Assembly: GCF_023243115.1 (NCBI RefSeq) | Contig: NZ_CP085081.1 | Location: forward strand, 620,001 to 684,000 | Source of the DNA: Sediminicoccus sp. KRV36 | Lineage (GTDB): Bacteria; Pseudomonadota; Alphaproteobacteria; Acetobacterales; Acetobacteraceae | DNA: 64,000 nt | Direction of reading: 5' to 3' | In this document: piece by piece, positions 56,094 through 64,000 of the stretch | Layout: each line of letters starts with the position of its first letter | How positions within the stretch are numbered: the stretch's first letter is position 1 | Translations under genes and position numbers: made by a program | Notes under the pieces: generated by a model | Databases searched by the model: none | The model's input: the letters and a program-made list of their open reading frames with translations, nothing else | Told to the model about the DNA's origin: nothing

Positions 56094-57572
56094 TCAGATC
56101 ACCCCGAACGCCTCCCAGATGGGGATCCGCTCGGCCCAGCTGGCCGCGATGCGCTGCGCGAGGCTGGCCTGCTCGGCCGCATTGGCCAGCGGGTGGAGCA
56201 GCCGCGCGGCGCCCAGCGGATCATCCCGGTCCGCGCCGCCGATCAGCGCCGCCGCGAGGCGCAACTCCCACCCGCTCGCCGGCAGGCCGCCCGCTGCCAC
56301 GGGGGATGCGAAGGCGAGGTGGCTCGTCTCCTCATGCCCATGCAGGGCGGCTGCGGTCAGGTTGAAGCGCGTTGCCGCCGCCTGCCGGGCCGGTGCGCGC
56401 AGCACCGGCATGGCCCAGTCTCCGCCGGTCAGCATGGCCAGGATCTCGCCCGGCTGGGGGGCTGCCTGGCCGATGCACCGGCGCAATTCGCCCAGGGGCA
56501 TCGCCCCCTCGCCCAGGGCGGCGCGCAGCGCCTGCCAGGCGGGTTGCGCCATGGCCACCTCCGCGCGGCCCATGCGCTGGACGGGGCTTTCCTCGGGCAG
56601 CTGGCGGCAGGCGGCCAGCATCAGGGCGGGCAGCGTCTGCGCGGGATTCACCCGCCGCGCGCCGCGAATGAAGACATCCGCCCGGAAGCCGCGCGGCAGA
56701 TAGAGATCCTTCAGGAATTCGCGGGGCTCGCCCTCCGGCAGGGTTTGCAGGGCGGTGAGCTCCGCCGCGTCGCAGAACACGCTGGGGATCGCCTCGAACA
56801 GGTTGCAACTGCCGACGAATTGCAGCTTGGCCGGGGCGAGTGCCGCGCAGAGGTCCTCCTGGAAGACCGGCCGCCAATGCTCGGTCAGGAATTCATGCGC
56901 GACGAAGCCGGGCGCCAGCCGGGGCGGATCGGCCAGCAGCCGCGCCAGCATCGCGGTTGGCCGCAGCGGCAGGTGGGGCGCCATCTCGCGCAGCCGGGCC
57001 ATGGCCTGCGCGGCGGCGGCCTCCGCCTGGCCTGGCCCCAGGCCGACCGGGCCGGCAAGATGCCGCAGCAGCCGTTGCAGGCCGGCATCGGCACGCGCCC
57101 CGGGGGTCACGTTGTAGCCGAGATAGGCGATGCCGCCGGGCTTCAGGCAATGCCGCAGGAAACGCACCACCCCCGCGCGCACGGCATCCGAGACCCAGGA
57201 CCAGACGCCATGCAGCATCACCACATCCAGCGGCGCGATGCGCTCCAGCTCCGCCTCGGTCAGGCTCGCCAGGTCGGCTTCGAGGAACAGCGCATTGCCC
57301 AGCCCGGCGCGCGCCGCGCATTGCATCGCCTCATCCACATGGACCGGGTTGTGGTCGAGGCCGAGCACCGTCCAGTCCGGATTGGCGGCGGCCAGCGCAT
57401 TGACCGCATAGCCCCGTCCGCAGCCGAGATCGGCGATGCGCATCTGCGCGCGCGGCTGCCAATCCACCCCGGCCACGGCGCAGACCAACGCCAGATGGGC
57501 CGGGTTCTGGGCCGTCTGGAAGGCGATCTGATAGGTGCTGTCGGCCACATAGCCGCGTGACCAATCGGACAT
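56094..57572 (-). CDS. SAM-dependent methyltransferase with regulatory domain, copy 2
   Basis: This 492-residue protein has an N-terminal class I methyltransferase domain with motif I IADLGCGRGYAVNALA and post-I LGLDHNP, then a methyltransferase-regulatory (PF10119-like) domain around HEFLTEHWRPVFQEDLCAALAPAKLQFVGS. The substrate is unknown. It aligns throughout with the upstream gene at 57576–59069. It starts at ATG 57572, three bases after that gene, and ends the operon that includes the T6SS genes. Confidence 0.82.
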   Translation of the reverse strand: MSDWSRGYVADSTYQIAFQTAQNPAHLALVCAVAGVDWQPRAQMRIADLGCGRGYAVNALAAANPDWTVLGLDHNPVHVDEAMQCAARAGLGNALFLEADLASLTEAELERIAPLDVVMLHGVWSWVSDAVRAGVVRFLRHCLKPGGIAYLGYNVTPGARADAGLQRLLRHLAGPVGLGPGQAEAAAAQAMARLREMAPHLPLRPTAMLARLLADPPRLAPGFVAHEFLTEHWRPVFQEDLCAALAPAKLQFVGSCNLFEAIPSVFCDAAELTALQTLPEGEPREFLKDLYLPRGFRADVFIRGARRVNPAQTLPALMLAACRQLPEESPVQRMGRAEVAMAQPAWQALRAALGEGAMPLGELRRCIGQAAPQPGEILAMLTGGDWAMPVLRAPARQAAATRFNLTAAALHGHEETSHLAFASPVAAGGLPASGWELRLAAALIGGADRDDPLGAARLLHPLANAAEQASLAQRIAASWAERIPIWEAFGVI

Positions 57573-57575
57573 GCG

Positions 57576-59069
57576 TCAGATGATCCCGAAGCGCCGCCAG
57601 ATGTCCAGCCGGTCACTGAGCACGGTCGTCACCATCCGGATCGCCGTCGCCATCGCCTCGCCCTCGAGGTCGGGCAGGACGCGCCGGGCGAGCAACTCGG
57701 GTGATGGCAACTCGTTGCCGCCGATCTCGGGCTGCACCGCGATGGCCAGTTCGAGCCAGAGGCAGGGCAGGCCGCTGGCCAGCACAGGTGAAGCCATGGC
57801 GAACTGCCCGCCGGCGCGGCCTTCCTGCGCATAGGTCTCCGCGATGTAGCGGTTGAAGCGCCGGGTTGGCTCGGTCGGTCCCGAATCGCGCAGCGCGGGC
57901 AGGACGAGGCCCGTCCCGCTCAGTACCGTCACCAGCTCCGCCGGGTTGGGCGAACGGCCGACGGGCAGGGAGCGCAGGCGCCCCAGGCTCTGCGGCCCTT
58001 CATTCAGCGCGGCGGCGATGGGCTCCCACAGATCGGCGCCGATCTCCGCCTGGCCGACGGGCACCTGGAGCTTCGGCGTCTCCTCCCCCAGGACGCGCAT
58101 GGCGCCGAGAACGATGCGGTCGAGTGCCGCCAGGGGATCGGTGCGCCGCAGGCCACGCACGAAGACATCCCGCCGGAAGATGCGGCCGATGCACAGGTCC
58201 TTCATGAATTCCCGGGCCGGGCCGGCGGGCAAGGCCTCGTAGATCGCGCGCTGCTCGGGTGGGAACAGCAGGTCCGGCACGTTCTCATGCAGGCTGGCGC
58301 TGCCGACGTAGTCCAGCTTGGCCGGCGCCAGGTCGGCGCAGAGATCCTCGAAGAAGACCGGCCGCCAATGCGCCGTCAGGAATTCATGCGCGAGATAGGA
58401 GGCATCGAGCGGGGTATCATCCTCGGCGATGCGCTTGAGCATGGGGGTTGCCGGCAGATTCGCCGGGCGGGTGGCGTGCAGCTGCTTCACCGTCTCGATC
58501 GCCGCCTGCACGCGCATGGGCGAATTGCCGCTGACCTGCTGCGCGGCGAGGTGCCGGATCAGCCGCTGCAGCGCCATATCCGCACCGAAGGCGGGCATCG
58601 CGTTATAGCCCATGTAGCACAAGCCGCCCGGTTTGAGCCGCCGCGCCAGCAGCCGCACGATGCCCTGGCGCACCGCATCGGACACCCAGGTCCAGACGCC
58701 ATGCAGGCTGACCACATCCATCTCCGGCAGGCGGTCCATCTCGGCATCGGTCATCTCGGCCAGGTCGGCCTCGACGAAGACGGTGTTCTCGAGGCCCGCC
58801 CCTTCGGAGACGGCGATGGCCTCGGCGATATGGGCGGGGTTGTAGTCGAGGCCGAGGACCGTCCAGCCGGGGTTGGCGGCGGCCAGCGTGTTGACCGTAT
58901 AGCCGCGCCCGCAGCCGATATCGGCCACCACCATGCGCGCCCGCGGCTCCCAGGCGACGCCCATCATGGCGCAGATCAGCGCGAGATTGCCCGGCGATTG
59001 CGCCGCCTGGTAGGAGAAAGTGTAGGGGCTGTCGGCGACGTAGCCATGCGCCCAGCTGGTCGTGGTCAT
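57576..59069 (-). CDS. SAM-dependent methyltransferase with regulatory domain, copy 1
   Basis: This 497-residue protein has VVADIGCGRGYTVNTLA (motif I), VLGLDYNP, the motif IV-like MDVVSLHGVWTWVSDAVRQG, and the regulatory domain HEFLTAHWRPVFFEDLCADLAPAKLDYVGS. It is a paralogue of copy 2. ATG 59069 (MTTTSW) has GAGGATC upstream; the frame extends to 59150 without similarity. It follows tssG by 120 bases on the same strand, with no terminator seen between. The target could be protein or small molecule. Confidence 0.82.
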   Translation of the reverse strand: MTTTSWAHGYVADSPYTFSYQAAQSPGNLALICAMMGVAWEPRARMVVADIGCGRGYTVNTLAAANPGWTVLGLDYNPAHIAEAIAVSEGAGLENTVFVEADLAEMTDAEMDRLPEMDVVSLHGVWTWVSDAVRQGIVRLLARRLKPGGLCYMGYNAMPAFGADMALQRLIRHLAAQQVSGNSPMRVQAAIETVKQLHATRPANLPATPMLKRIAEDDTPLDASYLAHEFLTAHWRPVFFEDLCADLAPAKLDYVGSASLHENVPDLLFPPEQRAIYEALPAGPAREFMKDLCIGRIFRRDVFVRGLRRTDPLAALDRIVLGAMRVLGEETPKLQVPVGQAEIGADLWEPIAAALNEGPQSLGRLRSLPVGRSPNPAELVTVLSGTGLVLPALRDSGPTEPTRRFNRYIAETYAQEGRAGGQFAMASPVLASGLPCLWLELAIAVQPEIGGNELPSPELLARRVLPDLEGEAMATAIRMVTTVLSDRLDIWRRFGII

Positions 59070-59189
59070 TCTAGGATCCTCAAAGGCCGGCGCCCGGCCG
59101 GCAGCCGCGCCTGGGGCATGTTGCGTGGATGACGGTGGCGGTCTTGCCATGGCGGCGCGGGGCGCGGGCGGCTGCCCTTGGCGTGCGGC

Positions 59190-60212
59190 TCACAGTGGCG
59201 GCGGGCGGAGATAGGCGTCCCCCGCCGGCTGGCGCCGTGGCCCGGGCTGCGCCATCCAGCTGGTCAGGCCCAGGCGGCCGCCGCCCGGCCCGAGCTTGGT
59301 CGCCGGCACGGCCCCGGCGGCGAGGATCGGGTTCAGCACGAAATCCTGCTCCGGCCCGACGAAGAGCCGCGTCAGCCCGCAAATCCGGTCAAACAGCGGC
59401 TGGCCCGGTAGCAGCGAGGCGAAGCGCTCCGGGCCGAGCGGCCCCAGCCGAATGATGAAGCGGGCCTGTGGGTCCCAGACCTGCGCGCCGATCGCCGCAT
59501 CCACGCCCAGCCGCCCATGCACCACCCCCATGCGCGATTGCTCGGAGGCCGGCAGCCTGAGCCAGCCGCCGGCGAATTCCACGATCTCCACGGCCGAACC
59601 CGCTTCCTCGGCCAGCATGGCGCGCAGGCGCTCCGCGCTGCGGGTGCGGGCGGCGAGGTGCCCGGCATGATAGCGCAGGCTGGGGGCCGGCACGGCAAGC
59701 CGCCCGGTGAGGCCGGGCGTGCCCATGCCGATCAGCGAGTCCAGCGCCGTTTCGGCCGGCCTGGGGTCCCGCGTCGGGCGATACTTCGCCCCGGCGCGCA
59801 CCCACATGCCGGTGAAGCGCCGCGCCAGCATGTCGAGAAAGGCCTGGAGGGCGCGGCTGCGCCGCCGCAGCTCGGCGCCCGCCGTGGCGGTGAAATGGCG
59901 GGGCAGCGTGCCGCCGGGGCCGATCAGGCCAAAGAGCGGCGTGGTGATCTGCGCGGTCTGCGGATCAGCCGCCGTCACCTCGGCGAGGGGCAGGCCGAAG
60001 CGGGCGACGCTGGCATAGGGCAGCTCGACCGGATCGCGCCCGCGGGCGATGACGAACACCGCCTGGTCCAGGTCGAAGCGCTCCGGCTCCTGGCCGAGCC
60101 GGGCGATGGGGCTGGCGGCGGCGGGGGGCGCAGGCGGCGGGGCTTGGACGGCTGGTGCGGCGGCACGCGGCCGCACCACCATGGTGGCCTCGGGGTCATC
60201 CTCGGCCGTCAC
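59190..60212 (-). CDS. tssG: T6SS baseplate protein TssG
   Basis: TssG (340 residues) forms part of the T6SS baseplate wedge with TssE, TssF and TssK. Recognisable blocks are FVIARGRDPVELPYASVARFGLP, PLFGLIGPGGTLPRHFT, FLDMLARRFTGMWVRAGAKYRP and the C-terminal GLGRLGLTSWM-like region. GTG 60212 overlaps the tssF stop by four bases, the usual coupling. An Ala/Pro-rich insertion near residues 12–35 is unusual. Confidence 0.88.
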   Translation of the reverse strand: MTAEDDPEATMVVRPRAAAPAVQAPPPAPPAAASPIARLGQEPERFDLDQAVFVIARGRDPVELPYASVARFGLPLAEVTAADPQTAQITTPLFGLIGPGGTLPRHFTATAGAELRRRSRALQAFLDMLARRFTGMWVRAGAKYRPTRDPRPAETALDSLIGMGTPGLTGRLAVPAPSLRYHAGHLAARTRSAERLRAMLAEEAGSAVEIVEFAGGWLRLPASEQSRMGVVHGRLGVDAAIGAQVWDPQARFIIRLGPLGPERFASLLPGQPLFDRICGLTRLFVGPEQDFVLNPILAAGAVPATKLGPGGGRLGLTSWMAQPGPRRQPAGDAYLRPPPL

Positions 60213-62038
60213 AGCAGCACGCGCGTCCCGCTGCGCGGTGCCCAGGTGGCCACGGGCGCGGAGCGGCCGCGCAGCATGGCACGCGTCCGCACGAAGCCAT
60301 TGACCGAGACCTGCAAGGCCAGGAAGCGCTCCAGCACCGCGCCGAGCAGATACAAGCCGCCACCGCTCCAGGCCTGCGGCTCGAAGGTCAGGCTCACATC
60401 CAGGCCGCGCACGAAGACGCCCGGCCGCTGGCCCGGAATTCGCGCGACGCCGGGGCCGGAGCGCACGGCGACCAGCCCGGCGATGGCGGCCCGGCTTTCC
60501 GGCGTATCGCGCAGGTCATGCAGGCGCAGCATCTCGCGCAGGGCCACGGCCGCATCCTCCCCGCCCATGACGCCCAGGTGATTGAGCGCGAGGTGGGAAA
60601 CGAGGCGCCAGGCCCCGCGCTCACCCAGGCGCGGGCGCAGCGTGGCGGTGGGGGCCGAGAGGCATTCCGCGCTGGCGGCGGGTGAGGCCGGATCGGCGAT
60701 CACGAGGCGTGGCTGGCCGCCGCCGAAGGGCAATTGCTCCGGCAGGTCCCGGTTGAGGCAGGTGGCGTTGATGGTCAGCACGCCATCGGCCGGGGCATCG
60801 GGGTCGAAGGCGGCGTCGCGCAGCATCAGCCGTGTTTCGGTGCCGGTCAGTGGCGAGGCGGCGGGGCCGCGCAGGGCCAGCCATTGCATGGGGGCGGCAT
60901 CCGCCTCCGGCCCGCCATCCCGCGCCAGGCGCTGGAAGGGCAGGACAGCGCGGCGGGCGCCATCCGGGCGGCTTTCCCGCACGCTCTCGACATGGTGGAT
61001 TTCGAGCGCCGCGGGGCGCCTGGCATCGGGGATGACCAGCCAGTCCGATTGCGTGCCATCCATGGTGATCGGCTCGCAGCGCTGCGGGAACAGGTTCACG
61101 GCCGGCGTGCAGTGCAGGGCCAGCGTATCGGCCGCGACGCTGCGCTCCAGCTCGGGCGCGGGGCGGCCGAGATAGATGAACACCTCCATCCGGTCGCTTT
61201 GCTGGAGCAGGCTGCGCGCTTCCAGGCCGCTCAGCTCCAGATAGAGAAACTTCTCCGGATGGGCGAAGTATTCGGTGAGCAGGCGGTGGCCGTCAAAGGC
61301 CCGCTGCGGCCAGGGCAGTGCCGCCTCGTCACGCTCGAAGCCCACGGGCCGGATGCGCTCGGGGCCGAGCAGCGTGGGCGACGGATCGCCCGGCCCATCG
61401 GCCAGGGCGATGCCGACGCAGGAGGTCGCGAGCAATTCATGCAGCCCGGCCGAGACCTGGGGGCTGCCGCGCAGATGCAGGCGCAGCGTATCCAGCCCGG
61501 TTTCGGCAAAGCTGAGATCGGGCACCAGGGTGCGCAGCGTGATGCGCAGGCAGGCCGCGGCCCCTGGCGCGCGCGGATTGGCGGGGGCAGCCAGCGGCAG
61601 GCCCATGAGGCGCACCGCCTCGATGGTGATGGGCCAGAGGGTGACGGCATGGCAGGTGACGTAGCGCAGCGCCTCACCCCGCACCGCCTCGGTCTCCAGC
61701 GGGGTGCCCCGCGGGGCCACGGCGGGGCCGCGCGCCTCGGGCTTGGGCGAGAGGCGCAGCGTGGTCATGCTGGGCACCGGGGCCAGCAGATGCGGGCTGA
61801 GCAGCTCCAGCAGAGCATCGGTGATCTCGGGCAGTTCGTCTTCCAGGCGCTGCTGCACCCGGCCGCCGAGGAAGGCGACGCCTTCCAGCAGGCGGTCCAC
61901 ATGCGGATCATCCACCGTGCCGTCGGAGGTGATGCGCAACCGGCCGGCGACCTTGGGATAGGCCTCGGCGAATTCCCCGGCGAGGCGCCGCAGCGCCGCC
62001 AATTCGCGGTTGTAGAAGGGGAGGAGGCTTTCGCTCAT
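60209..62038 (-). CDS. tssF: T6SS baseplate protein TssF
   Basis: TssF (609 residues) is a core baseplate protein. The N-terminal FYNRELAALRRLAGEFAEAYPKVAGRL and DPHVDRLLEGVAFLGGRVQQRLEDELPEITDALLELL are diagnostic. Later blocks include SVNLFPQRCEPI-like VNLFPQRCEPITMDG and FVRGLDVSLTFEPQAWSGGGLYLLGAVLERFLA. The start is ATG 62038 (MSESLLPF); the frame extends to 62188 through a tandem repeat without family similarity. Confidence 0.95.
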   Translation of the reverse strand: MSESLLPFYNRELAALRRLAGEFAEAYPKVAGRLRITSDGTVDDPHVDRLLEGVAFLGGRVQQRLEDELPEITDALLELLSPHLLAPVPSMTTLRLSPKPEARGPAVAPRGTPLETEAVRGEALRYVTCHAVTLWPITIEAVRLMGLPLAAPANPRAPGAAACLRITLRTLVPDLSFAETGLDTLRLHLRGSPQVSAGLHELLATSCVGIALADGPGDPSPTLLGPERIRPVGFERDEAALPWPQRAFDGHRLLTEYFAHPEKFLYLELSGLEARSLLQQSDRMEVFIYLGRPAPELERSVAADTLALHCTPAVNLFPQRCEPITMDGTQSDWLVIPDARRPAALEIHHVESVRESRPDGARRAVLPFQRLARDGGPEADAAPMQWLALRGPAASPLTGTETRLMLRDAAFDPDAPADGVLTINATCLNRDLPEQLPFGGGQPRLVIADPASPAASAECLSAPTATLRPRLGERGAWRLVSHLALNHLGVMGGEDAAVALREMLRLHDLRDTPESRAAIAGLVAVRSGPGVARIPGQRPGVFVRGLDVSLTFEPQAWSGGGLYLLGAVLERFLALQVSVNGFVRTRAMLRGRSAPVATWAPRSGTRVLL

Positions 62039-62043
62039 TGGCC

Positions 62044-62139
62044 CGTCCTGCCCCGTTGCATGGCAACGGGACCGGCAGGCCGGGGGCGATGCGTCCTGCC
62101 CCGTTGCATGGCAACGGGATTGGCAGGCCGGAGAGGCGC
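62044..62139. repeat. Two tandem 48-bp hairpin repeats between tssE and tssF
   Basis: Units start at 62044 and 62092. Each has a perfect stem CCCGTTGC/GCAACGGG around ATG, enclosed by CCTGCC/GGCAGG, making a tight cruciform. Both units remain open in the tssF frame, giving a repeated CRSRCHATGQD peptide, but lie before the family start. It may affect the tssE/tssF expression ratio. Confidence 0.8.
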
Positions 62140-62156
62140 GATGCGAAGGGCGAGGC

Positions 62157-62678
62157 TCATCCGCCGCGCTCCGAGACGCGGACTTCATGCGACACCGCCT
62201 CGATCACCGTCTCGAAGCTGATCGGCTCGGGGATCGGGTCGGTGCGCAGGATGGCGTCCACCTTCAGGCGCAGGGTGCGGTCCAGCTCATTGCCGGTTTC
62301 GCGCAGCACGACCCGCACGGAGAGCAGCCGCGGCTCGAAGCGGCGGATCATGCGCTCCACCTCGCGGGCCAGTTCCTCGCGCCGCTCGGGCATGGCGTAG
62401 GCGCCGGAGGTGGCATCCGGAATGCCGTAGCCCAGGGCCGATTCCGCCAGCTCGGGCGTGGTGGCGGGCAGGGGCCAGCGGCGGCGGCGGGCATTGAGCA
62501 GCGCCTCCAGATCCCGCCGCACGGCGGCGCGCAGCGTCTCCAGCGCCATGGCGGGGGAGACGGGCGCATCCCGCGCGGCACCCGGATCAGCATCGAGCAG
62601 ACGGTCGAGCAGAGGCAGGCGCACGCGTTGCTGCGCGCGGGCCGGCCCTTGCTGGTTGCGTTCGCCGCTCGCGCTCAT
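62157..62678 (-). CDS. tssE: T6SS baseplate protein TssE (gp25-like)
   Basis: TssE (173 residues) links sheath and baseplate, like phage T4 gp25. It has the N-terminal LPLLDRLLD, RDLEALLNARRRRW, YGIPDATSGAYAMPERREEL and the C-terminal IRRFEPRLLSVRVVL. ATG 62678 is only one base from the tagJ stop. The C-terminus continues past the gp25 core with RVSERGG. Confidence 0.93.
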   Translation of the reverse strand: MSASGERNQQGPARAQQRVRLPLLDRLLDADPGAARDAPVSPAMALETLRAAVRRDLEALLNARRRRWPLPATTPELAESALGYGIPDATSGAYAMPERREELAREVERMIRRFEPRLLSVRVVLRETGNELDRTLRLKVDAILRTDPIPEPISFETVIEAVSHEVRVSERGG

Positions 62679-62679
62679 C

Positions 62680-63477
62680 TCAGCTGAAGCGGATGGCGCT
62701 GAGGTCGGAAAGGGCGACCGCTTCCTCGCCGACCAGGAAGATGCGCTGGCCGAGGCCCCTCACCGGGCCGGGCCCCTCGCTCCATTCCGTGACGCGGCCC
62801 AGCCGCACCGGGTCCGGCTGGCCCGGGGGAGCGGCGTAGATGGTGGGCATGTAGACGACGCCCTCCGTGCCATCCAGCAATTCGATGGTGGTGCGGCGCC
62901 AGGCGAGGTCACGCGGGCGGCGGGGCGCATCGAAATCCAGCGCCACGATGCGCTCGACGGGAACCAGGATGTGGTCGCCATTGGTGGTCAGCACCTCGAC
63001 CATGGGGGCCATCAGGTCATCGGCGTCGCGGAAATCATCGAAGGCGATGGTGGTGCCGTCCGCGAGGTCCGCCTCACCGCCGCGCTTGGGCCTTGCATCC
63101 TCGGCGGCGAGGGCCTGGGCGGCCGCTTCCTCGGCCGAGCCGGCGCGGGCGAGCACCGCGGCCTGCAGGGCGGCAGTCTGCGCCGCCGTCGCATCATCGG
63201 CGGAGAATTTCGGCGCGCGGCCCTCGTTCCAGACCTGCTGGCGGATCACCTCGGCGCGCAGCAGTTTGCGGAATTCCAGCACGGCGGGGGAGGGGTCATC
63301 GAGCACGGCGGCATCGAGCATGCGGTCGGCCCGCTCGGCATCGCCGGCGAAGACCATCAGCTCGGCCAGCAGCCAACGGGCCCCGGCATCGCGCGGGGCG
63401 GCTTTGACGGCCGTCTGCGCCGCCGCGATGGCGGCCGCCAGATCACCGGATTTGAAGGCTTCGCCCGCACTGGCCAT
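62680..63477 (-). CDS. tagJ: T6SS accessory protein TagJ (ImpE)
   Basis: TagJ/ImpE (265 residues) binds the sheath protein TssB and assists sheath assembly or disassembly in some T6SS groups. Tetratricopeptide-like helices fill the first half (AGEAFKSGDLAAAIAAAQTAVK, RWLLAELMVFAGDAERAD). The ImpE core is in DDLMAPMVEVLTTNGDHILVPVERIVALDFDAPRRPRDLAWR. Start ATG 63477. It lies between tssC and tssE, typical of ImpE-containing loci. Confidence 0.92.
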   Translation of the reverse strand: MASAGEAFKSGDLAAAIAAAQTAVKAAPRDAGARWLLAELMVFAGDAERADRMLDAAVLDDPSPAVLEFRKLLRAEVIRQQVWNEGRAPKFSADDATAAQTAALQAAVLARAGSAEEAAAQALAAEDARPKRGGEADLADGTTIAFDDFRDADDLMAPMVEVLTTNGDHILVPVERIVALDFDAPRRPRDLAWRRTTIELLDGTEGVVYMPTIYAAPPGQPDPVRLGRVTEWSEGPGPVRGLGQRIFLVGEEAVALSDLSAIRFS

Positions 63478-63509
63478 GACGTGGTTTCCTCTGCTTTTCA
63501 GGCGTGTGT

Positions 63510-64000
63510 CTATGCCGCCGCGCGCGCGGCGGCGAGGTCGGTGACCAACCTGAAGGAGGCGCCGACCTCATCCAGCTGGTAATGCGGCTGCAGCATGATG
63601 GTGCACCCATAATTGCCCGGCCGGCCAGGGCGTTCGCGCACCTCGACGCGGGCATCGCGCAGCGGGTAGCGCGCCGAGGCGTCGCTGCTGCCGGCCAGGC
63701 CCGTGACATGCTTGTTCAGCCATTGCTGCAGGCGCAGCTCCACATCCTCGGCGCTGAGGAAGCTGCCCACCATGTCCCGGCCCATCAGCTTCACGATATG
63801 CGCGAAGCGGCTGACGCACAGCACGCTGTTGAGCTGCGCCGACATGCGCTGATTCGCATTGGCGATATCGGTCGTCATGCGGGGCGGCTTGTGCAGGCTG
63901 GGCACGGCGCCGAAACTGCCTTCGGGCAGGGAGTCGAGGCCGCAGAAGGGCACGAAGCCGCCATCGGCCGCCTCGCGCTCCTGCTCGTCCGTCAGCATCA
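63510..64000 (-). CDS. tssC: T6SS sheath protein TssC, C-terminal part (5' end outside window)
   Basis: The frame enters from the right edge and encodes the C-terminal ~163 residues of the large sheath subunit: MLTDEQEREAADGGFVPFCG, SAQLNSVLCVSRFAHIVKLMGRDMVGSF, LQQWLNKHVTGL, and RYPLRDARVEVRERPGRPGNYGC. TssB–TssC form the contractile sheath of T6SS. The ATG at 63998 is internal to the family and not the start. tssB is expected upstream, beyond the window. Confidence 0.93.
   Translation of the reverse strand, partial: MLTDEQEREAADGGFVPFCGLDSLPEGSFGAVPSLHKPPRMTTDIANANQRMSAQLNSVLCVSRFAHIVKLMGRDMVGSFLSAEDVELRLQQWLNKHVTGLAGSSDASARYPLRDARVEVRERPGRPGNYGCTIMLQPHYQLDEVGASFRLVTDLAAARAAA

Noticed and set aside
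62039..62188. N-terminal extension of TssF to 62188
   Set aside because: The extension crosses a tandem hairpin repeat and the end of tssE; TssF similarity begins at MSESLLPF (62038).

Overview
The window is gene-dense, GC-rich chromosomal DNA of an alphaproteobacterium. The pointers are the order nusA–ylxR/L7Ae–infB–rbfA–truB–rpsO–pnp, a SUV3-like RNA helicase, a CarD/CdnL protein, HslVU, a prephenate dehydratase with the alphaproteobacterial ESYM variant of the ACT motif, and Bug-type and TRAP-type binding proteins. I infer Acetobacteraceae (Roseomonas-like) from overall impression, not from a search. No rRNA, tRNA, CRISPR array, transposase or phage gene was recognised.

Region 1 (1–14992): the end of a ccdAB toxin–antitoxin pair abuts a ChvG-like sensor kinase. 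The translation/RNA block follows: rimP, nusA, ylxR-L7Ae fusion, infB, rbfA, truB, rpsO, a yceI–cytochrome b561 pair, pnp, then a flavin-dependent nitronate monooxygenase-like gene. Region 2 (15043–20114): an unknown protein, an Ldh_2-type dehydrogenase, pheA and kdsB on the minus strand; then a membrane-anchored cytochrome c and a HisN-like phosphatase on the plus strand. Region 3 (20159–28419): a YejABEF-type peptide ABC importer with a DUF3891 gene inside it and a 190-bp palindromic repeat between yejA and yejB, followed by a small membrane protein and a GhrA-like reductase.

Region 4 (28432–36958): a MarR-type regulator, an M17 aminopeptidase, hslVU, and a two-gene cassette (DUF4189 protein plus AapJ-like binding protein) present twice in tandem around an AT-rich spacer. 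Region 5 (37281–43512): TRAP and Bug binding proteins, a Nudix hydrolase, three small exported or unknown proteins, a GST, a Rieske protein and an EVE protein, with several short tandem repeats between them. Region 6 (43675–49052): cytochrome c maturation operon ccmCDEFGHI, without ccmAB here. Region 7 (49075–55810): an MFS transporter, SUV3-like helicase, S4 RNA-binding protein, 7Fe ferredoxin, CarD with a long histone-H1-like tail, and SufE.

Region 8 (56094–64000, minus strand): part of a type VI secretion operon, tssC (cut by the window edge)–tagJ–tssE–tssF–tssG, followed by two tandem paralogous methyltransferases carrying the methyltransferase-regulatory domain. The most unusual signals are these methyltransferases at the end of a T6SS operon; a family of two-hairpin repeats at four places whose stems differ in sequence but keep pairing, one of them read through by the 5' end of ccmH; the duplicated DUF4189–binding protein cassette; and the CarD protein with a basic tail longer than its conserved domain.
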